From NCBI RefSeq assembly GCF_030123365.1, contig NZ_CP126107.1:3929501-3993500 (forward strand): a DNA stretch of 64,000 nucleotides, written 5' to 3'. Made by a program: the position numbers and the translations under genes. The stretch comes from Neobacillus sp. SuZ13 (lineage in GTDB: Bacteria > Bacillota > Bacilli > Bacillales > Cytobacillaceae). This document shows positions 7,744 to 15,711 of the stretch, one piece after another (within the stretch, counting starts at the first letter, position 1; every line of letters begins with the position of its first letter). The notes below the pieces were generated by a model. The model made no database searches, had not been told where the DNA came from, and saw only the letters and a program-made list of their open reading frames with translations.

Positions 7744-8631
7744 ATGATTTTATCTTTGTTAATGGGATATTTCCTTTTAACCCAACCGGTGACTGCAGTG
7801 CCAGATCGTTTAACTATTACAAAGGATGGCCATACAGTTACCACCATTAATCGTGATGATTTTACCATTTCCCAAACGGGCCTGCCCTTATTAAATTCTA
7901 AAAAGTACTATGAATTTTTAGATAACTTAGATAAACAATTTTCAATTGCACCGGAAAATGCCCACTTGGATCAAAATGGTGGTATTATTCCAGAAAAGGC
8001 AGGGTCCCAAATCCATCGTCAAACATTTACAGAGCAATTCTATGCCTATATTTTTAGTACTAGACAAACGAAGGTCATGGAATTACCTTTCCTTACAGTT
8101 TATCCAAAGGTGGATAGTGAATTACTAAGTGATATTCGCAGTATGAGAATTGGACGTTATGTTACGTCTTTTAATCCAAGTAATAAAAAAAGATCTACCA
8201 ATATAGAACTGGCAACAAAAGCAATTAACAATCAGGTGGTTTTTCCGGGTGAAACATTCTCTTTTAACAGAGTAGTCGGTAAACGGACAGCTGCGAAGGG
8301 GTATTTACGTGCCAAAGTCATCGTGAGAGGGGAATTCTCAGAAGACATTGGCGGCGGAATTTGCCAAGTATCCTCAACCCTTTATAATGCCGTTGACAAT
8401 GCAGGCATCAAGATTGTGGAACGTTTTTCTCATTCAAGAAAGGTTCCTTATATTCCACCAGGCAGAGACGCAACGGTTAGTTGGTATGGGCCCGATTTTG
8501 AGTTTAAGAATACCTATAATCAACCAGTATTAATTAGAGCAAGAACATTAGGCCATTTGTTAATTATAAGTGTTTACTCTTCTGAAAATATTAATTACAT
8601 ACCGAAAAAAGTCCCAACTCCACCATATTAA
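7744..8631 (+). CDS. VanW-family exported protein
   Basis: A 295-residue protein with an N-terminal hydrophobic signal or anchor segment (MILSLLMGYFLLTQPVTAVP) and a C-terminal VanW domain from about residue 125. Domain hallmarks are NIELATKAINNQVVFPGETFSFN, GGGICQVSSTLYNAV and the SWYGPDFEFKN segment. VanW proteins are cell-envelope proteins of unknown activity, named from glycopeptide-resistance clusters; this isolated copy resembles B. subtilis YoaR and does not indicate resistance. The ATG is placed by the GAGGGGG site nine bases upstream; the GTG at 7726 overlaps that site. Confidence 0.88.
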   Translation: MILSLLMGYFLLTQPVTAVPDRLTITKDGHTVTTINRDDFTISQTGLPLLNSKKYYEFLDNLDKQFSIAPENAHLDQNGGIIPEKAGSQIHRQTFTEQFYAYIFSTRQTKVMELPFLTVYPKVDSELLSDIRSMRIGRYVTSFNPSNKKRSTNIELATKAINNQVVFPGETFSFNRVVGKRTAAKGYLRAKVIVRGEFSEDIGGGICQVSSTLYNAVDNAGIKIVERFSHSRKVPYIPPGRDATVSWYGPDFEFKNTYNQPVLIRARTLGHLLIISVYSSENINYIPKKVPTPPY

Positions 8632-8661
8632 AAAGTCCGCAGCCAATGTGCGGACTTTTTT
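8632..8661. terminator. Bidirectional terminator
   Basis: AAGTCCGCA and TGCGGACTT form a stem with a 7-base loop, with A and T runs on either side. It separates the convergent VanW and DUF3918-like genes. Confidence 0.9.
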
Positions 8662-8662
8662 C

Positions 8663-8932
8663 TTATTGTTTTTTATTATTTAGTGCACTCATTAATAGTT
8701 CCTCTGAAAACTCGGTTAATGCAGCATTATCCATTAGACTAAGATTTGTTTTAGGTGTAAAATTTTTCATCATATTTTGAATAGGAAGTGCAAGGTCCCT
8801 ACGTTTTCCCTTTGTCACTCCAAAAACAGCAGCACTTAAACCAATGCCTAATAGAGACGCCCACATGGCTCCTCTACTTTTACGTTTTCTTGCAAACATT
8901 TTGAGAAACGGTTGAGCTTTAACTTTTTTCAT
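8663..8932 (-). CDS. Small basic membrane-associated protein, YrzQ/DUF3918-like
   Basis: An 89-residue protein. A basic N-terminus (KMFARKRKSRG) is followed by one hydrophobic, glycine-rich helix (AMWASLLGIGLSAAVFGVTKG, about residues 22-42) and a polar C-terminal tail with amphipathic LTEFSEELLMSAL. This layout fits small DUF3918-type proteins of Bacillaceae, whose role is unknown. AAGGAG lies eight bases before the ATG chosen here. The family assignment is tentative. Confidence 0.6.
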   Translation of the reverse strand: MKKVKAQPFLKMFARKRKSRGAMWASLLGIGLSAAVFGVTKGKRRDLALPIQNMMKNFTPKTNLSLMDNAALTEFSEELLMSALNNKKQ

Positions 8933-9175
8933 CCAAAGCACTCCTTCAAATTGAAATGGAAAGGATTCTTCCTTCCATTTCTTTATTTTCTCTCTTTAGA
9001 CAGAGGATATAGCAAGAAAATAAGAACTTAATTAGTTATTTACTGGTATGTTAGATCCTTTACCGTTTACATAATAAATTTAATTACACCGCCCTAATCA
9101 AGACGAATTCGAACGCACCACTTACCTATATTTCACATAAACTGCTACAAGATAATTGAGGTGGTGTCTTTATTT

Positions 9176-9889
9176 ATGGGAGGTTTAACTTATTTTGACT
9201 TCTTAGCCAAATTTGGTGTGGGTGGAGCACATCCCGGTGGAATTCCATTAACAAAATACATTTTGTCGAATGAAGATATAACAAATAAATCACGTATTCT
9301 AGATGCTGGATGCGGCACTGGCCAAACAGCTGCATTTTTATATCAGCATTATTTTGCAAAAGTAGTTGGCGTGGAGATTAACCCTATCATGATTGAAAAA
9401 GCAAAAAAGCGATTTCAGGCATTAAATTTACCAATCAAGTTGGTTCAAGGGTCGATTGAGAAACTGCCCTTTAACGATGCTACTTTTGATTTTATTTTGT
9501 CTGAATCTGTTTTAGCCTTTGTTAACAAACCCGCTGCCATTAGTGAATTTTTTCGAGTCTTAAAAAAAGGCGGACGTCTAATAGCCAACGAAATGACCAT
9601 TAACTCCAAACTTAGTCCGATCGAAGAATCCGAAATAATGAAGTTTTATGCTCTGGATTCTTTATTGTTGGAAGAAGATTGGCGAAATTTATTTAATCAG
9701 GCAGGATTCCAAGATATTGTTTTAAAAACAGAAAATACGAATATAAGTCATGGCAATCATTCCACTGATTTTCATTTCTCGAACAATTTCGAACCTGAGT
9801 TATTTCAAATTTTAAATGAACATGGGAATATCGTCTTAAAGTATCAAGATATTTTAAGTTACCGAATAATAACCTGCACCAAACAGTAA
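9176..9889 (+). CDS. Class I SAM-dependent methyltransferase
   Basis: A 237-residue cytosolic methyltransferase. Motif I is ILDAGCGTGQTAAF (about residues 41-54), followed by VVGVEINPIMIEKAKKR (motif II with the acidic ribose-binding residue), QGSIEKLPFNDATFDFIL (motifs III-IV) and RVLKKGGRLIANE (post-motif). It belongs to the UbiE/Methyltransf_11 group, but the methyl acceptor cannot be read from the sequence. A GAGGTGG site precedes the ATG; a GTG at 9161 inside this site is the alternative. It stands alone in its direction. Confidence 0.85.
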   Translation: MGGLTYFDFLAKFGVGGAHPGGIPLTKYILSNEDITNKSRILDAGCGTGQTAAFLYQHYFAKVVGVEINPIMIEKAKKRFQALNLPIKLVQGSIEKLPFNDATFDFILSESVLAFVNKPAAISEFFRVLKKGGRLIANEMTINSKLSPIEESEIMKFYALDSLLLEEDWRNLFNQAGFQDIVLKTENTNISHGNHSTDFHFSNNFEPELFQILNEHGNIVLKYQDILSYRIITCTKQ

Positions 9890-10006
9890 TACGATAGGGC
9901 CTCTCTCCTCAATAGGTGAAGTGGCTTTTTTCTTTTTATACTTTTTTCCGATGAATATAAATAAGGTTTGGCCCCAAAAATATTAAATGAAAGGAGTGTT
10001 GAAACA

Positions 10007-10258
10007 ATGGATAAGACGTTGGGTTACTTAAGAGAAATCTTGTCAAATTATACAGATGATCATTCTGAAGGCGGTCATATATACCGTAAATTATCGGAAG
10101 GCCACTATACCTCTGAAGGGTCCTTTGTTCGAGATTTAAACCAAAAAGAAATCAATTTTCTAAATAAAATACTCCCGAAAGAAATTAATTATGCTAAAGA
10201 GGAGCAGGATGAAAAAAGAGCGAATGAATTGAACGAGGTTTTCGAGCTTTTATTCTAA
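10007..10258 (+). CDS. csgA: CsgA-like sporulation protein
   Basis: An 83-residue protein closely resembling B. subtilis CsgA, a small sigma-G-dependent spore protein: it begins MDKTLGYLRE, contains RDLNQKEINFLNKILPKEI and ends with KRANELNEVFELLF, matching the family's helical pattern and length. AAGGAG lies ten bases before the ATG. A GAATA element, as in sigma-G -35 boxes, occurs near 9953, but a convincing -10 was not found. Function in the spore is unknown. The identification is from memory of the B. subtilis sequence and not from a search. Confidence 0.75.
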   Translation: MDKTLGYLREILSNYTDDHSEGGHIYRKLSEGHYTSEGSFVRDLNQKEINFLNKILPKEINYAKEEQDEKRANELNEVFELLF

Positions 10259-10286
10259 AACAAGAAAGAAAGCGCTTTCCAAACGA

Positions 10287-10314
10287 AAAGATGGCAGATA
10301 TTCTGCCATCTTTT
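10287..10314 (+). terminator. Rho-independent terminator after csgA
   Basis: AAAAGATGGCAGA and TCTGCCATCTTTT form a strong stem-loop directly after the csgA-like gene. Confidence 0.85.
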
Positions 10315-10347
10315 CTGGAAATAATTCATATTTTGTAATTTTATTTC

Positions 10348-10443
10348 CTAGGTAAGCGCAAGGTACGACAAATTGCCATCTAACCGTCCCGTTGATTCCA
10401 CATTAACCGACATGTTTCCAAAAGATACTACATGCATCGTCAC
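10348..10443 (-). CDS. Possible small ORF (31 codons)
   Basis: A GTG with GAGGA seven bases upstream opens a 31-residue frame (MTMHVVSFGNM... to LSYLALT). The frame is also open upstream, past the YitT stop codon, without a start. It could be a tiny gene or the tail of a decayed gene. Nothing in it is recognised. Confidence 0.25.
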   Translation of the reverse strand: MTMHVVSFGNMSVNVESTGRLDGNLSYLALT

Positions 10444-10502
10444 AAATAAGTCCTCATAACGATAAAATATTTCTTTATTCTTTATTCCATTGATTATTCT
10501 AA

Positions 10503-11420
10503 CTAATGGATATCTTTTTTCTTAAATCTTCCACCACGGACCTCCGCAATATCTGCTACAGCTAAAAAGGCACTGTCATCATTTTCAGTCACAATTTCCT
10601 TTAATTTTGCTTCCTCAAGACGATTGATCACGCAAAAGATAACTTTTTTATCATCTCCTGAATATGCACCCTCACCATTTATATAAGTGACGCCACGACC
10701 GAGACGATTCATAATTGCATCACCGATCTGCTTTGCATTATCACTAATAATCCACACCGATTTGGATTCATCAAGCCCTGTAATGGTAATATCAATCGTT
10801 TTGTAAGCTACAAAATAGGCAATAAGCGAATACATCGCACGGTCCCAAGTGAATACAAAACCTGCACACGCTAGAATAAAGAGGTTAAAAAACATTATGA
10901 TTTCCCCAACAGAAAAAGGAAGCTTTTTATTAAAAAGAATAGCTAGAATCTCGGTACCATCCAATGAGCCACCATACCGAATGACTAAACCGACTCCGAT
11001 CCCAAGAACAATACCCCCAAATACCGTTGCAAGGAGAATATCTTGTGTAAAAGCTGGCACTGGATGCAGTAAGGTGGTTCCAATCGAAAGTATAATGATT
11101 CCATAGAGAGTGGATAAGGCGAAGGTTTTCCCTATTTGTTTATAACCAATAAAGAAAAAAGGTATATTTAGAATAAAGAGGAACATCCCTAATTTCCAGC
11201 CTGTTACGTACGAAAGCATAATAGAAATTCCTGTGATACCACCATCAATAACATTATTAGGGACAAGGAATATTTCTAGTCCTACAGCCATTAAGGCTGC
11301 ACCTAGTGTTATTAATAGAATTCTTTGAAGGATTTTTCTCTTCGTTAATCTACGATGCTGAATCTTCGCCATAATTTCTGCCTGCTGTTCGATTAAAGTC
11401 AATTCTTGCGTTCCTGACAT
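10503..11420 (-). CDS. YitT-family membrane protein with DUF2179 domain
   Basis: A 305-residue integral membrane protein of the YitT family. About five to six hydrophobic helices span residues 30-200 (for example ILLITLGAALMAVGLEIFLV and TVFGGIVLGIGVGLVIRYGGSLDGTEILAIL), and a soluble C-terminal DUF2179 domain follows, containing the GRGVTYINGEGAYSGDDKKVIFCVI segment. Members are broadly conserved in Bacillus and their activity is unsettled; transport or efflux roles have been suggested. AAAGGGG precedes the ATG. A second family member lies at 17558-18370. Monocistronic. Confidence 0.9.
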   Translation of the reverse strand: MSGTQELTLIEQQAEIMAKIQHRRLTKRKILQRILLITLGAALMAVGLEIFLVPNNVIDGGITGISIMLSYVTGWKLGMFLFILNIPFFFIGYKQIGKTFALSTLYGIIILSIGTTLLHPVPAFTQDILLATVFGGIVLGIGVGLVIRYGGSLDGTEILAILFNKKLPFSVGEIIMFFNLFILACAGFVFTWDRAMYSLIAYFVAYKTIDITITGLDESKSVWIISDNAKQIGDAIMNRLGRGVTYINGEGAYSGDDKKVIFCVINRLEEAKLKEIVTENDDSAFLAVADIAEVRGGRFKKKDIH

Positions 11421-11518
11421 TATCTGGCCCCTTTCAAAAATAATTTCCTAATTATATTATATCGGATTCATCCTGCTTATTATAATCAAATGCTTTTATT
11501 TCCTTACAAAAAAGTAAA

Positions 11519-11556
11519 AAGGAGCTACCTCAGTGTATGAAGTAACTCCTTAGTTT
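11519..11556. terminator. Terminator-like hairpin
   Basis: AAGGAGCTAC pairs with GTAACTCCTT with one mismatch and is flanked by A- and T-rich runs on both sides. No well-supported gene ends here, so it may end a minus-strand transcript from the small ORF region 11821-12012. Confidence 0.5.
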
Positions 11557-11651
11557 TATTTACATCTTAGGAGACCCAACCATGCATTAGCCTATCGTGT
11601 TTCAACTATCAATCCCCCTAGCCTTTTTCAAACTTAAAATGGAGGTGTTCA

Positions 11652-11849
11652 TTGAACAATGAGCTAATGTGTGTTTGTTCCGTTGAAGGAATTAATTCAC
11701 ATGGAATTAATGGAATTCAAATTCCTAAAAGAAACAAATTTTTCGGTATTACCGATAGAGACTCATTACTTCACCATTTGGGTTCTTCAGCTTCTTGGCA
11801 ATTATCCTTTTTGGTTGGCTTCAATCTAATTCACATTGATAAATCTTAA
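11652..11849 (+). CDS. Possible small ORF, unknown
   Basis: A TTG start with GGAGGTG six bases upstream opens a 65-residue frame (MNNELMCVCSVEGIN...). No known domain is recognised. It overlaps the tail of the minus-strand ORF 11821-12012 by 29 bases, so the two are convergent. The strong ribosome site is the main support. Confidence 0.35.
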   Translation: MNNELMCVCSVEGINSHGINGIQIPKRNKFFGITDRDSLLHHLGSSASWQLSFLVGFNLIHIDKS

Positions 11850-12012
11850 ACATTTTCCTTTGATATGGTTTTCTATGGATAACATAGGTACCAATAATAA
11901 AAGGATTTTGTTTTTCGATTTCGCCTTTCCATAGAGGGAAAACAATCGCTCCACTTGCCAAATGATTGTTAAGGATTGACCTTACTACTCGTTCACAAAA
12001 CGGAACGAACAC
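11821..12012 (-). CDS. Possible small ORF, unknown
   Basis: A 63-residue frame from a GTG with TTAGGAGG eleven bases upstream. It is basic, mixed in composition (AIVFPLWKGEIEKQNPF...) and has no recognised domain. The hairpin at 11519-11556 could be its terminator. It may be a genuine short gene of this lineage; function unknown. Confidence 0.35.
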   Translation of the reverse strand: MFVPFCERVVRSILNNHLASGAIVFPLWKGEIEKQNPFIIGTYVIHRKPYQRKMFKIYQCELD

Positions 12013-12191
12013 GTATGGTTGAGCCTCCTAAGAGGTTAATGTTTATTCCATCTTTTACAATTAAATTATAACACGGAATTTTTTGAATTTACGGACTGTA
12101 TGTGTCAAATATGTGAATTATTGGATATTTAAGTGCTTGTAGAGAGGGGTAAATTATCTTTAAGTATGATGGAAAGGATGCGTAACATCTT

Positions 12192-13445
12192 ATGCTTAAA
12201 GCTATTAATAAATACGCGAAGCCTTTTAACACAACTGATGATCTCGATCCATTAATCGATGCAATTGGTGATGCAAAATATGTGCTCCTAGGGGAATCTT
12301 CTCACGGAACCTCAGAGTTTTATTCACTCCGAGCAGAGCTATCCAAAAGATTAATTAAAGAAAAAGGATTCTCTTTTATTGCAGTTGAGGGTGATTGGCC
12401 CTCATGCCAGAGTATCAATCAATACATTAAGGGCTTTAACCATTCGACGAACGACGTTCGGAGAGTATTGGAAAGCTTTAATCGCTGGCCTACTTGGATG
12501 TGGGCAAACCAAGAAATGATCGGACTTATTGAGTGGCTGAAGGATTATAATCAACAAACTAATCTTTCTCAAACAGTTGGTTTTTATGGTTTGGATGTCT
12601 ATAGTCTTTGGGAAAGTATGGATGAAATAATTCGCTATTTAGAAAAAACGAATTCCAGGAGTCTTCAAGCCGCGAAAAAAGCTTTTTCGTGTTTTGAACC
12701 CTTCAACCGCAATCATGAATCATACGCTGTTTCGGCTGGATATCTCTCTGAAGACTGTACGAGAGAAGCACTCGAACTTCTAGCCTCCATCCAGAAAAAT
12801 AAATGGAAGTTTGCAGACAATCAGGAAAGCAGCCTGAATATGGAGGTAAACGCCCTTGTCACCGCAAATGCTGAAGAATATTACAGGACAATGGTTAAAA
12901 GTGACTCGAAATCATGGAATGTCCGTGACCACCACATGGTTGAAGCCCTCAACTCCGTGATGAATTTTTATGGAGATCATGCGAAAGCAATCATCTGGGA
13001 GCATAATACCCATGTCGGTGATGCCAGAGCAACCGACATGAAAGAAGAAGGAATGGTAAATGTCGGCCAGATTATTAGAGAACAAAATGGTATGGAAAAT
13101 GTATTTATCGTCGGATTCGGGACCTATACTGGTACGGTGGTTGCATCTTCTGAATGGGGTAAAGACGTTCAAATCATGCAGGTACCTCCTGCTCAATTCG
13201 GCAGTTGGGAATCCCTAATGCATAAGACCAGTCCGACTAATAAATATTTACTTTTTACCGATCAGAACCGTGATGAGTTTTCGACCACCATTGGTCATCG
13301 TGCAATAGGTGTGGTTTATAGGCCAGAATATGAACATTTCGGTAATTATGTTCCCTCAAAGATGGGTCAGCGGTACGACAGTTTTATCTTCTTTGATCAA
13401 ACAAAAGCATTGCAGCCACTTATTTTAGAACATGTACTTACATGA
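12192..13445 (+). CDS. Erythromycin-esterase family protein
   Basis: A 417-residue protein of the Erythro_esteras family (EreA/EreB fold). Family hallmarks are LLGESSHGTSEFY (E35, H38, E43), IAVEGDWPSCQSIN, and the later IIWEHNTHVGDARA segment carrying the catalytic histidine region. Start AAAGGATG-ATG is acceptable. EreA and EreB hydrolyse the macrolide lactone, but most Bacillus homologues of this length are uncharacterised hydrolases, and macrolide resistance should not be assumed. It stands alone, ending in a strong terminator shared with the convergent neighbour. Confidence 0.88.
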   Translation: MLKAINKYAKPFNTTDDLDPLIDAIGDAKYVLLGESSHGTSEFYSLRAELSKRLIKEKGFSFIAVEGDWPSCQSINQYIKGFNHSTNDVRRVLESFNRWPTWMWANQEMIGLIEWLKDYNQQTNLSQTVGFYGLDVYSLWESMDEIIRYLEKTNSRSLQAAKKAFSCFEPFNRNHESYAVSAGYLSEDCTREALELLASIQKNKWKFADNQESSLNMEVNALVTANAEEYYRTMVKSDSKSWNVRDHHMVEALNSVMNFYGDHAKAIIWEHNTHVGDARATDMKEEGMVNVGQIIREQNGMENVFIVGFGTYTGTVVASSEWGKDVQIMQVPPAQFGSWESLMHKTSPTNKYLLFTDQNRDEFSTTIGHRAIGVVYRPEYEHFGNYVPSKMGQRYDSFIFFDQTKALQPLILEHVLT

Positions 13446-13487
13446 AAAAAAGTCTTCCTTCAGAGGTTTTGAAGGAAGACTTTTTTA
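13445..13487. terminator. Bidirectional terminator
   Basis: AGTCTTCCTTC and GAAGGAAGACT form an 11-base stem with A/T runs on both sides, between convergent genes. Confidence 0.92.
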
Positions 13488-14093
13488 TTAATCCACTATT
13501 GGATCTTTAAAATTATCAGTAGTAGGAATTTTGTTTTCTTTTATTTTATTTTCCACTCGCCATTTATGTTCAACCAATTTATCATTACTAGGAATCGTTA
13601 TTTCACTGCCATCTGGCATCTCAAATCGATATTGATAAAAACTGGTTGTACCTTGGTGGTTTCTGTATAGAATATATACTTTTGAAATATGATCCCATCT
13701 ATATTCCTTTTCTTTTAGGCTTTTCAATGTATTATAATGAATACCCTCGTTATCCAAATAATAATAGTTGGTAACGCTTAAGATAAACGCGGGGATACTA
13801 GCTAGAATCATTACCCCCAAAACCACTTTAAACCAAATACCTTCCCATTGCTGTCTAAAAATTAGGTAGAGAGTTAAAATGACTGCGATATAAATCATCC
13901 CACCCATAAAAGTGATATATGCAGAAAATGGCGTCGAAAAAAACCATTGCGATCGAGAATAATAAACCATACTTTGGTATGATGGCACCACAATAAATGG
14001 CACAAAAATGCTGCATATGTACAAAATAATCGTATACGCAATCAGTTTTACATGATTGTCCTCAGTCGACTCTTTTTTCTTTATTAATAGCAA
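13488..14093 (-). CDS. Membrane protein with C-terminal PH-like domain, unknown
   Basis: A 201-residue protein with a TTG start (GGAGGG six bases upstream). Three hydrophobic helices are visible: LIAYTIILYICSIFVPFIVV, FSAYITFMGGMIYIAVILTLYLIF and VVLGVMILASIPAFILSV. They are followed by a soluble domain of about 90 residues (YYLDNEGIHYNTLKSLKEKEYRWDHISKVYI...) with the beta-strand rhythm of bacterial PH-like domains. No specific family is recognised. Function unknown. Confidence 0.6.
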   Translation of the reverse strand: MLLIKKKESTEDNHVKLIAYTIILYICSIFVPFIVVPSYQSMVYYSRSQWFFSTPFSAYITFMGGMIYIAVILTLYLIFRQQWEGIWFKVVLGVMILASIPAFILSVTNYYYLDNEGIHYNTLKSLKEKEYRWDHISKVYILYRNHQGTTSFYQYRFEMPDGSEITIPSNDKLVEHKWRVENKIKENKIPTTDNFKDPIVD

Positions 14094-14218
14094 TAATATC
14101 CCTCCATGAGTCCCCAGTATACATTTGACGAAGACTACAAAAAAAGGTTTCTCGAATATTCGGAATTTTCCTTACCTTAATATCTTGATAATTGGGATTT
14201 TTATCCGATTGTTTTAAT

Positions 14219-14247
14219 ACATAACCACCGAAAATATCCGCATACTA
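14219..14247 (+). promoter_or_regulatory. Sigma-G-like (forespore) promoter
   Basis: A perfect CATACTA -10 element (14241-14247) is preceded at 17 bases by ACATA, one base off the GHATR -35 pattern of sigma-G. It lies 39 bases before the first DUF1657 start and suits a late-forespore cassette. Confidence 0.6.
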
Positions 14248-14286
14248 TTTTTGTATTTCAAATATATAACGAAAGAAGGATTACTT

Positions 14287-14490
14287 ATGACAGTTGGAAC
14301 ACAAGTAAAACAAGCATTGGCAGGACTAAAAAGTGCTCAGGCAAGTTTTGAAACCTTTGCACTAGCAACTGATAACCAAAATGCAAAGCAACTTTATCAA
14401 CAAGCGGCACAACAGACTCAATCTGTTCTTGATAGCCTTGAACCGCGCCTTCAAGAAATTCTCAATGAAGAGCCTCAATATAATCAATAA
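14287..14490 (+). CDS. DUF1657 protein 1
   Basis: A 67-residue helical protein of DUF1657: it opens with MTVGTQVKQALAGLKSAQ and ends with DSLEPRLQEILNEEPQYNQ. GAAGGA precedes the ATG; the ORF extends 12 codons further upstream, across the ribosome site. DUF1657 genes are known companions of spoVA2mob-type spore germination operons and of YetF proteins. Here it is the first gene of a three-gene set with a second DUF1657 and a DUF421 gene. Role unknown; a spore inner-membrane role is inferred. Confidence 0.88.
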   Translation: MTVGTQVKQALAGLKSAQASFETFALATDNQNAKQLYQQAAQQTQSVLDSLEPRLQEILNEEPQYNQ

Positions 14491-14564
14491 AATGCAGTTT
14501 TAGGTTGGCATTTTTGCCAACCCCTTTTTGATATATAGATTCCCTTATGAAAGGAAGTTTACTT

Positions 14565-14771
14565 GTGACCATCGCTTCAAATGTTAAGCAATGTCTAGCT
14601 ACTATGAAAGGAATCGAAGCACAACTGGCTTCCTTCGCGCTAAACTCTTTAGACACTGAAGCACAAGCTACATTTAATCAAGCCATGTTAACGGTTGGAG
14701 AAGTAAAGAAGGATCTCCAGTACCGTGTATTAGAACTTGAACGACATGAACCCCAATACAAAGGGTCATAA
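14565..14771 (+). CDS. DUF1657 protein 2
   Basis: A 68-residue paralogue of the preceding gene (MTIASNVKQCLATMKGIE... against MTVGTQVKQALAGLKSAQ...), ending in RHEPQYKGS. AAAGGAAG lies seven bases before the GTG start chosen here; an ATG six codons upstream lies before the site. It is separated from gene 1 by 74 bases and from the YetF gene by 15, indicating an operon. Confidence 0.85.
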   Translation: MTIASNVKQCLATMKGIEAQLASFALNSLDTEAQATFNQAMLTVGEVKKDLQYRVLELERHEPQYKGS

Positions 14772-14786
14772 ATCTTGAGGTGAGAA

Positions 14787-15650
14787 ATGATGCCAGATTG
14801 GGTTTTTATAATAGTCCGTTCGTTAGTCTTCTTGGTACTCTTATTTATTACCACCAAAGTACTAGGTAAGAAACAAATATCTGAACTGTCATTCTTTGAA
14901 TATGTTGCAGGTATTACCATTGGAAGTATTGCCGGAGAAGTCGTAACGGGTTTGGAAGGTAATATGTTCCATGGTGCACTGGCACTTATTGTTTTTGGAT
15001 TCGTAACTTTTCTAGTGAATTTTTTAGCTATAAAAAGTAAAAAGTTTAGTGATTTTGCTGAGGGAAAAAGTACTGTCGTTATTAAGGACGGAAAAATTTT
15101 AGAAGAAAACTTAAAAAAAGAAAAATATACCATCGATGAATTATCGGCTCTTCTTAGACAGAAGAATATTTTTAAATTTGCTGATGTAGAATTCGCAGTG
15201 TTGGAACCGCGAGGAAATTTAAGTGCATTATTAAAAAAAGAAAACCAACCACTTACGCCCAAAGATTTAAAAATGAAAATGCCGAATGAGAAAGAACCAC
15301 AAACGGTTATCATGGATGGAAATATTGTTGATGAATCGTTAAGATGTGCAGGACAAGGCAGAGGCTGGTTATATTCAGAGTTAGAAAAACTAGATGTAAC
15401 ACTTGATAATGTATTCCTAGGACAAGTGGATTCATACGGAGAACTCACGGTAGATCTATATGATGATAAAATTCAAGTTCCAGCTCCCGCACAACGTCCA
15501 CTACTACTTGCTACCTTAAAAAAAATTCAGGCTGATTTAGAGATCTTTTCGCTTGAGACCGATTGTGAAAAATCAAAAGCAATGTATAAGCGTAATGCAG
15601 AGAAGATTCAAGAAACCATAGATGTCTTAAGTCCTTATTTAAACGGTTAA
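14787..15650 (+). CDS. YetF-type DUF421 membrane protein with fused C-terminal DUF1657-like domain
   Basis: A 287-residue protein. Residues 1-80 hold about three transmembrane helices with the DUF421 signatures TTKVLGKKQISELSFFEYV and GITIGSIAGE. A soluble alpha/beta region follows (VVIKDGKILEENLKKEKYTIDELSALLRQK, and the typical AVLEPRGNLS). The last 50 residues, LLLATLKKIQADLEIFSLETD to DVLSPYL, align with the two upstream DUF1657 proteins, so the domain is present three times in the cassette. In spoVA2mob operons a gene of this type sits beside spoVAC, spoVAD and spoVAEb; none of those are here. Confidence 0.9.
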   Translation: MMPDWVFIIVRSLVFLVLLFITTKVLGKKQISELSFFEYVAGITIGSIAGEVVTGLEGNMFHGALALIVFGFVTFLVNFLAIKSKKFSDFAEGKSTVVIKDGKILEENLKKEKYTIDELSALLRQKNIFKFADVEFAVLEPRGNLSALLKKENQPLTPKDLKMKMPNEKEPQTVIMDGNIVDESLRCAGQGRGWLYSELEKLDVTLDNVFLGQVDSYGELTVDLYDDKIQVPAPAQRPLLLATLKKIQADLEIFSLETDCEKSKAMYKRNAEKIQETIDVLSPYLNG

Positions 15651-15673
15651 TTTCACTAAAAGCAGCAATATAA

Positions 15674-15703
15674 AATCCTTATCAAGCTTATTTGATAAGG
15701 ATT
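15674..15703. terminator. Hairpin between convergent genes
   Basis: AATCCTTATCAA pairs with TTGATAAGGATT around a short loop. The following T-run is weak, so termination strength is uncertain. Confidence 0.5.
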
Positions 15704-15711
15704 AATCATTT

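Noticed and set aside
10267..10282. Catabolite-response-like sequence AGAAAGCGCTTTCC
   Set aside because: It lies downstream of the csgA-like stop codon, away from any promoter, and has mismatches at the ends.
12192..13445. Macrolide resistance esterase
   Set aside because: Family membership only; most Bacillus homologues of this kind are uncharacterised and no resistance context is seen.
14678..15448. A 256-codon open frame antisense to the YetF-type gene
   Set aside because: It lies wholly opposite a gene with clear DUF421 motifs, is rich in Ser, Thr and Pro as antisense frames are, and has no ribosome site.
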